This document shows, in pieces, positions 37,120-45,950 of a stretch of DNA of 64,000 nt. Every line of letters begins with the position of its first letter. The first letter of the stretch is position 1. Position numbers and translations under genes: made by a program. The notes under the pieces are model-generated. The model ran no database searches, had not been told where the DNA came from, and saw only the letters and a list, made by a program, of their open reading frames with translations. The stretch comes from Paenibacillus sp. L3-i20 (lineage in GTDB: Bacteria; Bacillota; Bacilli; Paenibacillales; Paenibacillaceae). The stretch lies in assembly GCF_022180385.2 (NCBI RefSeq), contig NZ_BQME02000001.1, positions 62,001 through 126,000 of the forward strand. Reading direction: 5' to 3'.

Positions 37120-39387
37120 TTATCGATTCAGCCACGGACGACTGCTAGTCGTCGTCTTTTTCTTAGGACGTGGGGCGATCGTGCGAACCACTGCCTTTTT
37201 ACCTTTTTTCTTTGGTTTAGCTGACGTTCCTTTCGAAATTAACGAATTGGTTAGCTCTCCACCAATGATGTCGTCTTCTCTTTTGCCGCCACAACCGCAA
37301 TCCCCTTTACCTGCTTTTGTATCATAGACTGGCGCTGAATTATTTCCCCATGTCGGATATGTCGTATATGGTGAATATCCAGGAGGATAACCCGGCGGAT
37401 AACCTTGATTATATGAATCGTATCCTTGTGTGGGATACATCGCAGAGTGTGTAGACATGTTAGCATTCGGCTCATATGAATACGGAGATATAATCCCAGG
37501 ATTCGATGCGTTCGACAGCGGTGATACTATTCCTGCATTCGATGCGTTCGACAGCGGTGATACTATTCCTGCATTCGATGCGTTCGACATCGGTGATACT
37601 ATTCCTGCATTCGATGCGTTCGATAGTGGTGATACTATTCCTGCATTCGATGCGTTCGATAGTGGTGATACTATTCCTGCATTCGATGCGTTCGACAACG
37701 GCGATACTATTCCTGCATTCGATGCGTTCGATAACGGTGATACTATTCCTGCATTCGATGCGTTCGACAATGGTGATACTATTCCTGCATTCGATGCGTT
37801 CGATAGTGGTTCTATCGGCATATTTCCGCCTAGCCCTTGATACATCACATTACCGTAACCCCAATCAGGGGCTCCACCATATGGCATTAAAGCAGGCGAT
37901 GGATAACCCATCATATAGCTGTTTGGGCTAGCCTCGTATGGATTTAAATGTGGCATGTTACTGTACGGAGCCAAATTTGACTCTGCATTCATACCATAAG
38001 GCATCGCTTGATTTGGTGCGGAATAATAAGGATCCATCATATTCGAGTAATTGGCATCTGGATAATTTGGAAGATCGTAAAGTGACATAATCTCTGATGA
38101 CGGTGTGCCATATTGCTGGAACAAATCAACACTTTGCATGTATTCCGACTGAATTGCTTTAAGCTTCTTTTCTACCGGCTTTTCAATCGGCAGAGCTTTT
38201 TTCCCACTAGGTGACACTTTTGCTGCTGGAGAAGTATTAGCCAATGGGCCAACGTTACTGTTAGGTGCTACATTTGATGAGTAAGGTGCTACATTGTTAG
38301 ATGAAAGTGGAGCTACGTTAGACGAATATGGCGCTACATTTGATGAGTAAGGAGCTAAGTTAGACGAGTATGGTGCTACATTATTAGATGAAAGTGGAGC
38401 CACATTAGACGAGTATGGCGCTACATTATTGGACGAAAGAGGAGCTACGTTAGACGAATATGGTGCTACATTATTAGACGAAAGAGGAGCTAGGTTAGAC
38501 GTGTATGGTGCTACATTATTGGACGAAAGAGGAGCTACGTTAGACGAGTATGGCGCAGCATTAGATGAAAGTGGCAATGTTTTTCCACCTGCTTGCGGCA
38601 TAATTTTCCCGCCATAAGGTTCTACGTTAGATGCAAGAGGCTCTACTTTCTTGGCAAGGGGTTCAACCTTCTTGGCAATAGGATCTACTTTGGTAGCTAG
38701 TGGCTCCACTTTTTTCTCAGCAAGAGGCTCTACTTTCTTAGCAATTGGTTCTACCTTCTCAGCAATTGGTTCCACCTTTTTCTCCGCTTCTTTTTTTGCT
38801 GGCTCAACAACAGCCTTTGGTTTTGGTTCTGGCGCAGGTGGTACTGGTGTTACAATAGGTGCTATAGGTTTGTTCTCTTGAATTGGTGCAGTATTCTTTT
38901 TCTCCGTCACATATCCTGTAAGTGTCTTCCCAATAATTGGTGCAGTCGACAACTTACCAACAAAGCCTTGAACACCTTGCATAAATGATCCTGTTTGTGA
39001 ACCCGGATTAGAGTGTCCCTGTTGAGTTACTGAGTTAGGTATCGCCACGTCAGCTTTCGGAATGTTAACAACTTCACCTGTTAGGAGCACATTTGGATTT
39101 TTTAGATGCGGATTCACATGCACCATTGTAGCAAGCGGAACTCCCCAAGCTTTAGATAGCTTCCAAAGTGTATCACCTTGCTTCACGACATGTTGATGCA
39201 TAATCATCATCCCATTTACCCCATTCTGTGCGGTATGACTTGAAGGAATTTTGAGCTTCATACCAACATCAAGTACATCCGGATTCGTAATTCCGGGATT
39301 CAGCTGCAAAATTTCTTCAAGGGAAACATTGTACTTCTGGCTGATGAAGTATAACGAGTCGCCCTTTTTTACAATATGGATTTTCAC
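37120..39387 (-). CDS. LysM spore-coat-type protein, SafA-like, highly repetitive
   Basis: 755 residues from a GTG at 39387 with GGAGG ten bases upstream. Two N-terminal LysM domains (about 2-46 and 62-108; IVKKGDSLYFISQKYNVSLEEI and VVKQGDTLWKLSKAWGV) should bind spore peptidoglycan. Then come a Lys/Glu-Pro array (KVEPLA/KVEPIA, about 200-265), an array of about 14 VAPYSSN/VAPLSSN units, a Tyr/Met/Pro-rich stretch, nine 12-residue units PLSNASNAGIVS, a PPGYPPGY stretch, a CGCGG cluster and a very basic tail. The start and LysM1 resemble SafA, and the location between the phe/thr genes and bofC is where safA lies in B. subtilis. The symbol is withheld because only LysM1 is alignable. Confidence 0.75.
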   Translation of the reverse strand: MKIHIVKKGDSLYFISQKYNVSLEEILQLNPGITNPDVLDVGMKLKIPSSHTAQNGVNGMMIMHQHVVKQGDTLWKLSKAWGVPLATMVHVNPHLKNPNVLLTGEVVNIPKADVAIPNSVTQQGHSNPGSQTGSFMQGVQGFVGKLSTAPIIGKTLTGYVTEKKNTAPIQENKPIAPIVTPVPPAPEPKPKAVVEPAKKEAEKKVEPIAEKVEPIAKKVEPLAEKKVEPLATKVDPIAKKVEPLAKKVEPLASNVEPYGGKIMPQAGGKTLPLSSNAAPYSSNVAPLSSNNVAPYTSNLAPLSSNNVAPYSSNVAPLSSNNVAPYSSNVAPLSSNNVAPYSSNLAPYSSNVAPYSSNVAPLSSNNVAPYSSNVAPNSNVGPLANTSPAAKVSPSGKKALPIEKPVEKKLKAIQSEYMQSVDLFQQYGTPSSEIMSLYDLPNYPDANYSNMMDPYYSAPNQAMPYGMNAESNLAPYSNMPHLNPYEASPNSYMMGYPSPALMPYGGAPDWGYGNVMYQGLGGNMPIEPLSNASNAGIVSPLSNASNAGIVSPLSNASNAGIVSPLSNASNAGIVSPLSNASNAGIVSPLSNASNAGIVSPMSNASNAGIVSPLSNASNAGIVSPLSNASNPGIISPYSYEPNANMSTHSAMYPTQGYDSYNQGYPPGYPPGYSPYTTYPTWGNNSAPVYDTKAGKGDCGCGGKREDDIIGGELTNSLISKGTSAKPKKKGKKAVVRTIAPRPKKKTTTSSRPWLNR
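37489..37824. repeat. Nine tandem 36-bp repeats within the coat gene
   Basis: Units begin at 37501 and recur every 36 bases to 37789, sharing ATTCGATGCGTTCGA and GGTGATACTATTCCTGC. They differ by a few synonymous changes and encode PLSNASNAGIVS. Long + strand open frames here are only the repeat read backwards. Confidence 0.92.
38240..38580. repeat. Array of about fourteen 21-24-bp repeats within the coat gene
   Basis: Units encode VAPYSSN, VAPLSSN(N), LAPYSSN and close variants; length varies by one Asn codon. Codons vary between units more than in the 36-bp array, so this one is older or under stronger protein-level constraint. Confidence 0.85.
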
Positions 39388-39534
39388 CCGCTGATAACCT
39401 CCTGTCACGTTCTGAATAACTCGGCAAATCTTATGCCTGTTATCGATCTTTACATCCTATGCAGAATATGGGCAGGTGTCTCCACTTTCTCAAAAAAATA
39501 CCTATAGAGTTCACATAATTACTCTTTTTCAGGA

Positions 39535-39602
39535 AACAAAAACAGCCCCTCCATCGAGAATGCAGCAATTTTCATCGCGCTGATCTCATTGGAAGGGGCT
39601 TT
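39535..39602 (-). terminator. Terminator downstream of ilvE
   Basis: AGCCCCT (39544-39550) pairs with AGGGGCT (39594-39600), with an imperfect inner stem (GAGAATGCAGC against GCGCTGATCTC). On the - strand GTTTTTGTTT follows. Confidence 0.75.
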
Positions 39603-39663
39603 ATAAGCTAGTGGTTTACACAAATATGGGTAATGATCTACAAAAAACAGTGGTTTTAAGCTG

Positions 39664-39746
39664 TAACGAACTCAAGATTCGCTATTCCAACAAAACCAGC
39701 TCAGTTTCCGCTAAATAAGATGAAATAACGCCACTGGAGTTCGTTA
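39664..39746. repeat. Intergenic inverted-repeat element
   Basis: TAACGAACTC (39664-39673) and GAGTTCGTTA (39737-39746) are perfect 10-bp ends around 63 bases, followed by an A-run and GCGGTTTTC. It looks like a short non-coding mobile or palindromic element rather than a terminator. Confidence 0.6.
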
Positions 39747-39866
39747 GAACAAAAAAAAAGCGGTTTTCTCCATAATAAGCATCGTACAGTTCTTTGGTCA
39801 GAAGATGGGCATTAAACAATGAGTTAGTTACTCAGCCCGTATCCTTTGCTCCGTATCCCTTATTCG

Positions 39867-40748
39867 CTAGTCGAAAACTTTCACACCGTCAACTGTTACG
39901 ATGCTGCGGAACTCTTGCAGAAGATGTGTCGTAATTGGACCTGCTTGTCCTGAACCAATTGTACGGCCATCAACTTCACGAACCGCGATAACCTCAGCTG
40001 CTGTTCCAGTAAAGAACACTTCGTCCGCGACATATACATCATGTAAAGTAAAAGGCTCTTCTTTAAGTTTGTAACCATGTTTTTCACAAAGCTCCATAAT
40101 AGCTGCACGTGTGATACCTTCAAGTGCTCCGACATAACATGGAGGTGTATATACGGTACCATTTTTGATAATAAAGATGTTATCACTGGAGCCCTCTGCT
40201 ACATAACCTTGTGAGTTAAGCATGATTGCTTCCCCAACACCAGCCAAATTCGCTTGAATTTTTACCAAAATGTTGTTCAGATAGTTAAGCGACTTAATCT
40301 TTGGATTAAGTGCATCCGGGATATTGCGGCGCTGCGATACGGAAACCGACACAAGTCCGTTTATGTACGCTTCCTCTGGATAGATTGCAAGCTGCTCCAC
40401 AATAATGATTACCCATGCTGAAGGGCAACGTTTCGGATCAAGGCCAAGATTACCAGGTCCACGTGATACGATTAGACGAATATAACCATCACGCATCTCA
40501 TTGCGGCGAATCGTTTCAACTAGCGCGTCTTGCATTTCATCAATCGACAGAGGGATATCAAGCATAATCGATTTTGCTGAATCATAAAGCCTGTCCAAAT
40601 GCTCTTTACATTTAAAAATGTTGCCATCATAAATGCGAATTCCTTCAAAAATGCCATCACCGTAAAGGAAACCATGGTCGTATACTGAAATTTTTGCATC
40701 CTCTTTTGATACATACTCACCATTTAAATAAATATACTGTTGTGCCAT
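39867..40748 (-). CDS. ilvE: Branched-chain amino acid aminotransferase (class IV)
   Basis: 293 residues. Class IV PLP fold: starts QQYIYLNGEYVSKEDAKISVYDHGFLYGDGIFEGIR, with the PLP Lys in NPKIKSLNYLNN (near 157) and EGSSDNIFII and EGITRAAIMELC after it. It swaps amino groups of Leu, Ile and Val; D-amino-acid transferases share the fold, but the pattern fits IlvE. It is the last gene after pheA, about 35 bases away, so part of the amino-acid operon. Confidence 0.92.
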   Translation of the reverse strand: MAQQYIYLNGEYVSKEDAKISVYDHGFLYGDGIFEGIRIYDGNIFKCKEHLDRLYDSAKSIMLDIPLSIDEMQDALVETIRRNEMRDGYIRLIVSRGPGNLGLDPKRCPSAWVIIIVEQLAIYPEEAYINGLVSVSVSQRRNIPDALNPKIKSLNYLNNILVKIQANLAGVGEAIMLNSQGYVAEGSSDNIFIIKNGTVYTPPCYVGALEGITRAAIMELCEKHGYKLKEEPFTLHDVYVADEVFFTGTAAEVIAVREVDGRTIGSGQAGPITTHLLQEFRSIVTVDGVKVFD

Positions 40749-40783
40749 AACCTAACTTACACCTCCGCTATTTTGTATGACTA

Positions 40784-41659
40784 TTACAATAATTGCTCGT
40801 ATGAAAAGCTCGGATAACATCCTAATATACGTATATGGCAGCCAATTGCTTCAATTTCCTGAAACGCTGCCGGCAATAAAACAGTATCCATCGACATCTC
40901 GATCTCGATATAAAAATAATAGCTGCCGAGTTTCTTCTTTGTCGGACGCGACTCGATCCGCGACAAGTTGATACGCCGCCAAGCAAATGCAGACAATACT
41001 TGATGTAGTGCTCCAGGGTAATCTTCGGGAAGGTTAATTAAGATACTTGTCTTAATTCTTTCCGACTTACGAGCCGTATACGGCTCTGAGCCTACTAACA
41101 TAAAACGGGTATAATTATTGTCATGGTCAGTCACTTCACTGGCAAGTAAGTCAAGTTCGTTGTTAGCTGCAGCAATTCGAGTACCGATAGCAGCAATGCC
41201 TTGACCAGGGTTGTCACGTACGATACGAACAGCCTCCGCTGTACTACTCACATGTTCAGTCTCGGCATGAGGAATATGTTTCCTTAGAAACTGCAGACAT
41301 TGCGCCATCGCAACGGGATGGCTTATCACTTTTGTGATCCGTGAAAAATCCAGCTCTCCCGACTCAAGTTCAAGCTCTGATCGTCTTCCGATCAAATTTT
41401 GAATGGAGGGGTAAACCCACTCCGCCTGGAAAGGCAAATCCACTTCGTGGACTAGCCAATCCATATGGAGACTAACAGAACCTTCAATCGTATTTTCAAT
41501 CGGAATGATACTATAATCGCTAATTCCGCTTACGGTAGATTGAAACACATCTGCAATAAGCCGGTGATGCTTCCATACAACCATATCCTCTAAAGAAAAC
41601 AGCTGCTTAGCTGCTTCGTCAGAAACTGAACCCGCTGGCAATAACGCTATCGTCTTCAT
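40784..41659 (-). CDS. pheA: Prephenate dehydratase
   Basis: 291 residues. A catalytic domain (about 1-185) with IPIENTIEGSV and the TRF motif in NNYTRFMLVG, then a C-terminal ACT domain with the Phe-binding motifs GALHQVL and ESRP. It converts prephenate to phenylpyruvate and is inhibited by Phe. The N-terminus is slightly short of the usual substrate loop: typical enzymes start with a GPxGTFSE-like motif, here LPAGSVSDEAA, so this loop is altered. Its start overlaps the thrB stop by four bases. Confidence 0.92.
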   Translation of the reverse strand: MKTIALLPAGSVSDEAAKQLFSLEDMVVWKHHRLIADVFQSTVSGISDYSIIPIENTIEGSVSLHMDWLVHEVDLPFQAEWVYPSIQNLIGRRSELELESGELDFSRITKVISHPVAMAQCLQFLRKHIPHAETEHVSSTAEAVRIVRDNPGQGIAAIGTRIAAANNELDLLASEVTDHDNNYTRFMLVGSEPYTARKSERIKTSILINLPEDYPGALHQVLSAFAWRRINLSRIESRPTKKKLGSYYFYIEIEMSMDTVLLPAAFQEIEAIGCHIRILGCYPSFSYEQLL

Positions 41660-42657
41660 GCTTTGACTTCTCCTTTAATTCTCTCCAGCAGCGACATACG
41701 CTCCTGTGATAGAGCTTCACTTCCGACAGGAAGCTCCCAAGTCGTCACTTCCGGACCATTCATACAGGGCGCTAGCCACATTGTCTCGGCTGTAATACCT
41801 TCCTTCTGCAGCGTCGCCCGAAGAAAATTCTCAAGCGCAGCTTTATCTGGGCTAGCTGCATCTACAAACGCAATCAGCGTAGGCCCAGCACCGCTGAGTG
41901 CAGCACCGAGTGCGCCAAAGTCTGTGGCGCGCTCCAATATTTCTGTCATGCCGGGAATAAGCGCTGCACGATAAGGCTGGTGCAGCCGATCCTTCATAGC
42001 ATGACGGATCAAACCTAGCTCGCCGCTCGCAAGCGCCGCGACGAGCAGAGAAGTGCGGCCGACATTGAATACCGCGTCGGCCATGGAAATCTGTGAAGGC
42101 AGCGCATGGCGCGCCTTCTCAGTAGAAAGCTCAAACGCTGGAATAGCTACCAGCGCTTCAAGTGAAGGATGCGGCTCGATCCGCACATGCTGCGCTTCCG
42201 CCCCATCCCAAGCCGATACAGCGATGCCTCCGAATAATGAAGCAGCGACATTATCAGGATGCCCCTCAAGCTCTGTTGCGATTTGGAATAACTTATCATC
42301 GCTCAGAGGACTGCCAATTAGCGCATTTGCCGCAACTAGAGCACCGATAATGGCTGATGCACTGCTGCCAAGTCCACGTGTCAACGGAATTTCACTATAC
42401 ATCGCAATATGAAGCTCAGGTACTTCTACACCCGCTTCTTTGAAAACAAGTTGAGCGACTTTATAAACCAAATTCGATTTGTCCGTGGGCAGGCCGTCCA
42501 TCCCGTCTCCATGCAGCTGGAATGTCGTCATCCCTGTATGCGACTGCTCCATCTCGATCCATGCAAATAGAGACAAAGCCATTCCAAGAGAATCAAAGCC
42601 TGGACCTAAATTAGCTGTGCTTGCCGGAATTTTGACGATAACTCGGCGATTTATCAT
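41656..42657 (-). CDS. thrB: Homoserine kinase
   Basis: 333 residues from the ATG at 42657, four bases after the hom stop and nine after AAGG. The GTG at 42684 would overlap hom by 23 bases. GHMP kinase motifs: VKIPASTANLGPGFDSLG near the start, the ATP loop PLTRGLGSSASAIIGAL (about 85-100), and GAALSGAGPTLIAF. It makes O-phosphohomoserine on the way to threonine. Confidence 0.95.
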   Translation of the reverse strand: MINRRVIVKIPASTANLGPGFDSLGMALSLFAWIEMEQSHTGMTTFQLHGDGMDGLPTDKSNLVYKVAQLVFKEAGVEVPELHIAMYSEIPLTRGLGSSASAIIGALVAANALIGSPLSDDKLFQIATELEGHPDNVAASLFGGIAVSAWDGAEAQHVRIEPHPSLEALVAIPAFELSTEKARHALPSQISMADAVFNVGRTSLLVAALASGELGLIRHAMKDRLHQPYRAALIPGMTEILERATDFGALGAALSGAGPTLIAFVDAASPDKAALENFLRATLQKEGITAETMWLAPCMNGPEVTTWELPVGSEALSQERMSLLERIKGEVKA

Positions 42658-42661
42658 GGGA

Positions 42662-43948
42662 CTAACCTTCGACCCTATAAACACTCTTCACTTTATGAAC
42701 AACATCAAGCGTTTCAAAAGTATGAAGTACCTTCGAAATTGCCGCCTTATTGGCATCGTGAGTAATAATAATAATTTCTGCCTCAGGGTTGCTTGCGTTC
42801 GGTTGCTGCAGCACCGATTCTAGGCTAACCTCAAACTCAGCGAATACTTGTGTTATACGTGCGAGAACGCCAGCACGATCAGCTACATGAAGCAACATGA
42901 AATATTTTGACGTTATTTGCTCGTCTGTCTTCAGCTTCTTCTCTTTGTAAGCCATACCGCCGTGTTGACCATTAACACCAAGCTTCAAATTTTTCACAAC
43001 TGCAACCAAGTCAGCTACGATAGAAGTAGCAGTCGGAAGCTCGCCCGCACCTGGACCATAGAACATCGTCTCGCCTACCGCTTCACCATACACATAAACT
43101 GCGTTGAATACACCATTTACAGCTGCAATTGGATGTGAATGTTTTACCATTGTTGGCTGAACACTAATACTGATTGCATCGTCCTGACGCTCAGCAATAC
43201 CTAGCAGCTTCACAACATAACCCAGTCGCTTAGCATACAAGATATCATCTTTTGTTACAGAAGAAATACCTTTTGCAGACACATCATCCAAAGCAACATT
43301 GACACGAAATCCAAGTGTTGATAGAATCGTCATCTTCCGAGCTGCATCAATACCTTCAACATCAGAAGTTGGATCTGACTCCGCATAGCCAAGCTCTTGT
43401 GCTTCTTTCAAAACATCAGCGTATGATGCCCCTTCTTGGCTCATCTTCGTCAATATAAAGTTTGTTGTACCGTTCACGATACCCATAATTTTCGTAATGC
43501 GATCAGAAGAGAATCCTTCCACAAGCGTTCTAATAATTGGAATACCACCAGCTACACTCGCTTCATACATAACGTCGCAGCGATGTTTTTGCGCTTTAGC
43601 CAAAATCTCTGGACCATGCAGTGCCATCAAATCTTTGTTAGCTGTTACAACATGTTTCCCAAGAGATAAAGCTTCCAAAATATATTCCTTCGTGTGCTCA
43701 ATACCGCCCATTACTTCAACGATTACATCAATTTCCGGGTTGCGGATAACATCCCATGGGTCTTCTGTTAGTTTACCTTCAGCTATGGATACATTTCGTA
43801 ATTTACTTATATTTTGTACAAGTATTTTCTCTATAATAATTGGTGAACCTACTTGGCTCTGCAAATCCTCTTGATGCCCCTCAACTATACGAACGACACC
43901 TGTTCCGACTGTTCCAAGCCCCAATAATCCTACCTTAACTGGTTTCAT
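42662..43948 (-). CDS. hom: Homoserine dehydrogenase with ACT domain
   Basis: 428 residues. NAD(P)-binding GLLGLGTVGTGVV at 8-20, the catalytic region with YEASVAGGIPIIRTL and GIVNGTTNFILTKM, and a C-terminal ACT domain (about 350-425), where Thr inhibition is expected. It reduces aspartate semialdehyde to homoserine. It lies 23 bases after pheB and just before thrB. Confidence 0.96.
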   Translation of the reverse strand: MKPVKVGLLGLGTVGTGVVRIVEGHQEDLQSQVGSPIIIEKILVQNISKLRNVSIAEGKLTEDPWDVIRNPEIDVIVEVMGGIEHTKEYILEALSLGKHVVTANKDLMALHGPEILAKAQKHRCDVMYEASVAGGIPIIRTLVEGFSSDRITKIMGIVNGTTNFILTKMSQEGASYADVLKEAQELGYAESDPTSDVEGIDAARKMTILSTLGFRVNVALDDVSAKGISSVTKDDILYAKRLGYVVKLLGIAERQDDAISISVQPTMVKHSHPIAAVNGVFNAVYVYGEAVGETMFYGPGAGELPTATSIVADLVAVVKNLKLGVNGQHGGMAYKEKKLKTDEQITSKYFMLLHVADRAGVLARITQVFAEFEVSLESVLQQPNASNPEAEIIIITHDANKAAISKVLHTFETLDVVHKVKSVYRVEG

Positions 43949-43971
43949 GTATTCCCTCCGTTGCTATAATA

Positions 43972-44409
43972 TTAACCTCGACCAATTACCATTGCTTTTC
44001 GCACACCTGATTGGCTCTTCAGTAATTCCACGAGATGTGATCCATCACCGGTAACTTGCGAAATATCTACAGATAAAACGACATTAGCAAAACCTTGGAG
44101 CGGGATGCTCTGATTCATTGTAAGCACATTTCCCCCTTGGCTTGCTACCAGACCTAAAACACTCGATAAAATACCTGCGCGATGATCCAAGTCCATGGAA
44201 ACTGTCACAATATTCGTTTCTGTCTTCTCATTTAACGCAAAAACGCCATCCTTGTACTTATAAAAAGCACTTCGACTAAGTCCGACACGTTCTACTGCTT
44301 CATGTACAGTAGCCGCTCCGCCAGTGCTCAACATTTCTTTGACATGAATCGTCTTTAGAATTGCTTCCGGCAAAATGTCTTCGCGAACGACATAATAGCG
44401 ATCAGCCAC
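43972..44409 (-). CDS. pheB: ACT-domain protein PheB (UPF0735)
   Basis: 145 residues from a GTG at 44409 with GGAGG six bases upstream, starting ADRYYVVREDILPEAILKT. The frame stays open to 44658, but those 83 codons overlap the terminator and promoter and are not family-like. An N-terminal helix-turn-helix-like stretch (VHEAVERVGLSRSAFYKYKDGVF) is followed by an ACT domain (about 70-145). The family is paired with pheA in Bacilli; here hom and thrB lie between. Its role is probably amino-acid-responsive regulation, not proven. Confidence 0.9.
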   Translation of the reverse strand: MADRYYVVREDILPEAILKTIHVKEMLSTGGAATVHEAVERVGLSRSAFYKYKDGVFALNEKTETNIVTVSMDLDHRAGILSSVLGLVASQGGNVLTMNQSIPLQGFANVVLSVDISQVTGDGSHLVELLKSQSGVRKAMVIGRG

Positions 44410-44451
44410 TTCAGTCCTCCTCAAAAAGACAATTGTATTCCTATAGTGGAC

Positions 44452-44480
44452 ATTATATCGGAATAAGCTATCATCGGCAA
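44452..44480 (-). promoter_or_regulatory. Promoter of the pheB-hom-thrB-pheA-ilvE operon
   Basis: On the - strand TATAAT (44452-44457) is 17 bases from TTGCCG (44475-44480). It lies between the obg terminator and the GTG start of pheB, about 40 bases upstream of it. Confidence 0.72.
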
Positions 44481-44538
44481 TAGGCAGCATAGAAAAAAGA
44501 CGAATCACGTCATCTTCATCTTTTGTAAAAGTGTCTAA

Positions 44539-44578
44539 ACAAAAAGAAACCCTGCGTTGTAAAAACGTGGGTTTCTCG
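44539..44578 (-). terminator. Terminator downstream of obg
   Basis: AGAAACCC (44545-44552) and GGGTTTCT (44569-44576) form a perfect 8-bp stem with a smaller ACG/CGT pairing inside. TTTTTGTTTAG follows on the - strand. It separates spo0B-obg from the amino-acid operon. Confidence 0.85.
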
Positions 44579-44611
44579 TCAGTCTGAAAACGACTTCCAT
44601 CGTCACTCAGT

Positions 44612-45937
44612 TTAATCGTATGGGTTATAGTCACTGCCCTCAAAAAACTCAAATGCATAGTCTACGACTCTTACCATATCGCCGTCTCTAGCACCCTGCT
44701 TACGCAATGCTTCATCAATGCCAAGCTTTCTCATTATACGTGCAAATCGCATAACTGCATCGTAAGAATTTAAATTCATACGTTTCATCATACGTGCAAT
44801 GCCATCGCTTTCCACGACGAACACTTCATCTTCACGATGTATAGTGAAAGTAATGTCTTCCTTCTTCTCAAACGCATAAACTTTGCGTTCATCGTTAGCT
44901 TTTACTTCTTCAACTTCCGTATGGACAGCAATCGTATCCAATACATCTGCCGCTTTATATAATAGCTCCTGAACACCTTGCTTCGTAAGTGAAGAAATTG
45001 GAACAATCTGGTATTGACCGTCGCCGCTTACTTCAGCAAGCTTCTGCTTAAACAACTCAAGTTGCTCTTCAGCCTCAGGCATGTCCATCTTGTTTGCTGC
45101 AATAATTTGTGGACGATCGATAAGCTTCTCGTTATACAGGGACAGCTCAGCGTTAATCTTCAGCCAATCATCGAAAGGATCGCGTCCTTCTGATGCAGCC
45201 ATATCAACCACATGAATAATAACTCGGGTCCGCTCTACATGTCGCAAAAACTCATGTCCTAAGCCTACGCCTTCATGTGCACCTTCGATTAGTCCAGGCA
45301 AATCTGCCATAACAAAACTACGACTGTCGCCTACATCGACAACACCTAGATTAGGGGTGATTGTTGTGAAATGATAAGCACCAATCTTAGGAGTCGCTCC
45401 AGAAACAACGGAAAGTAAAGTAGACTTGCCTACGCTCGGGAAACCGACCAAGCCAATATCTGCCATGACCTTCATCTCAAGCACGACCCAGCGTTCTTGA
45501 CCTTCTTCACCATTTTCAGAAATATAAGGGGCAGGGTTCGTAGCAGTAGCAAAACGAATATTTCCTCGTCCGCCTCGTCCGCCCTTCGCAATAACAATTT
45601 GTTGACCGTTTCTAGTTAAGTCAGCAATGACCTCACCTGTATCGTCATCAACAATAATAGTACCTGGCGGGATACGAACAGTCATATCTTCAGCACCAGC
45701 ACCATGCATACCCTTTACCTTACCGCGCTCGCCACGCTGCGCTTTAAAGTGTTTCTGATAACGGAAGTCCATCAGTGTGCGCAAACCTTCGTCTACTCGG
45801 AATATGAGATCTCCGCCACGCCCGCCGTCGCCTCCAGCTGGTCCACCATTTTCAACATATTTTTCACGACGGAACGAAATGATTCCATCTCCACCGTCGC
45901 CGCCTTTTACAAATATTTTCGCCTTATCGACAAACAT
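44612..45937 (-). CDS. obg: GTPase Obg (CgtA)
   Basis: 441 residues. A Gly-rich Obg fold (about 1-158, [25 protein letters not shown]), G domain with [11 protein letters not shown] (G1, near 166) and [12 protein letters not shown] (G3), and a C-terminal OCT domain (about 350-430). It binds the 50S subunit and is essential; in B. subtilis it also affects entry into sporulation. It lies 13 bases after spo0B. Confidence 0.97.
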   Translation of the reverse strand: MFVDKAKIFVKGGDGGDGIISFRREKYVENGGPAGGDGGRGGDLIFRVDEGLRTLMDFRYQKHFKAQRGERGKVKGMHGAGAEDMTVRIPPGTIIVDDDTGEVIADLTRNGQQIVIAKGGRGGRGNIRFATATNPAPYISENGEEGQERWVVLEMKVMADIGLVGFPSVGKSTLLSVVSGATPKIGAYHFTTITPNLGVVDVGDSRSFVMADLPGLIEGAHEGVGLGHEFLRHVERTRVIIHVVDMAASEGRDPFDDWLKINAELSLYNEKLIDRPQIIAANKMDMPEAEEQLELFKQKLAEVSGDGQYQIVPISSLTKQGVQELLYKAADVLDTIAVHTEVEEVKANDERKVYAFEKKEDITFTIHREDEVFVVESDGIARMMKRMNLNSYDAVMRFARIMRKLGIDEALRKQGARDGDMVRVVDYAFEFFEGSDYNPYD

Positions 45938-45950
45938 GTATTGCCTCCGT

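Larger units (their letters stand above)
39388..39866. other. Intergenic region between ilvE and the coat gene
   Basis: About 480 bases. It contains a terminator (39535-39602) and an inverted-repeat element (39664-39746). The coat-gene promoter must lie in 39388-39530; a CATAAGATT at sigma-E/K -10-like position exists but has no -35 partner I trust. No coding sequence is seen. Confidence 0.6.

Noticed and set aside
37430-37931. Two long + strand open frames of 136 and 141 codons across the coat-gene repeats
   Set aside because: They exist only because the 36-bp unit has no stops in any frame; no SD, and the - strand gene carries LysM domains and a sensible start.
44410-44658. N-terminal extension of pheB to 228 residues
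   Set aside because: The extra codons cross the obg terminator and the operon promoter and do not resemble the family; the GTG at 44409 has a strong SD.
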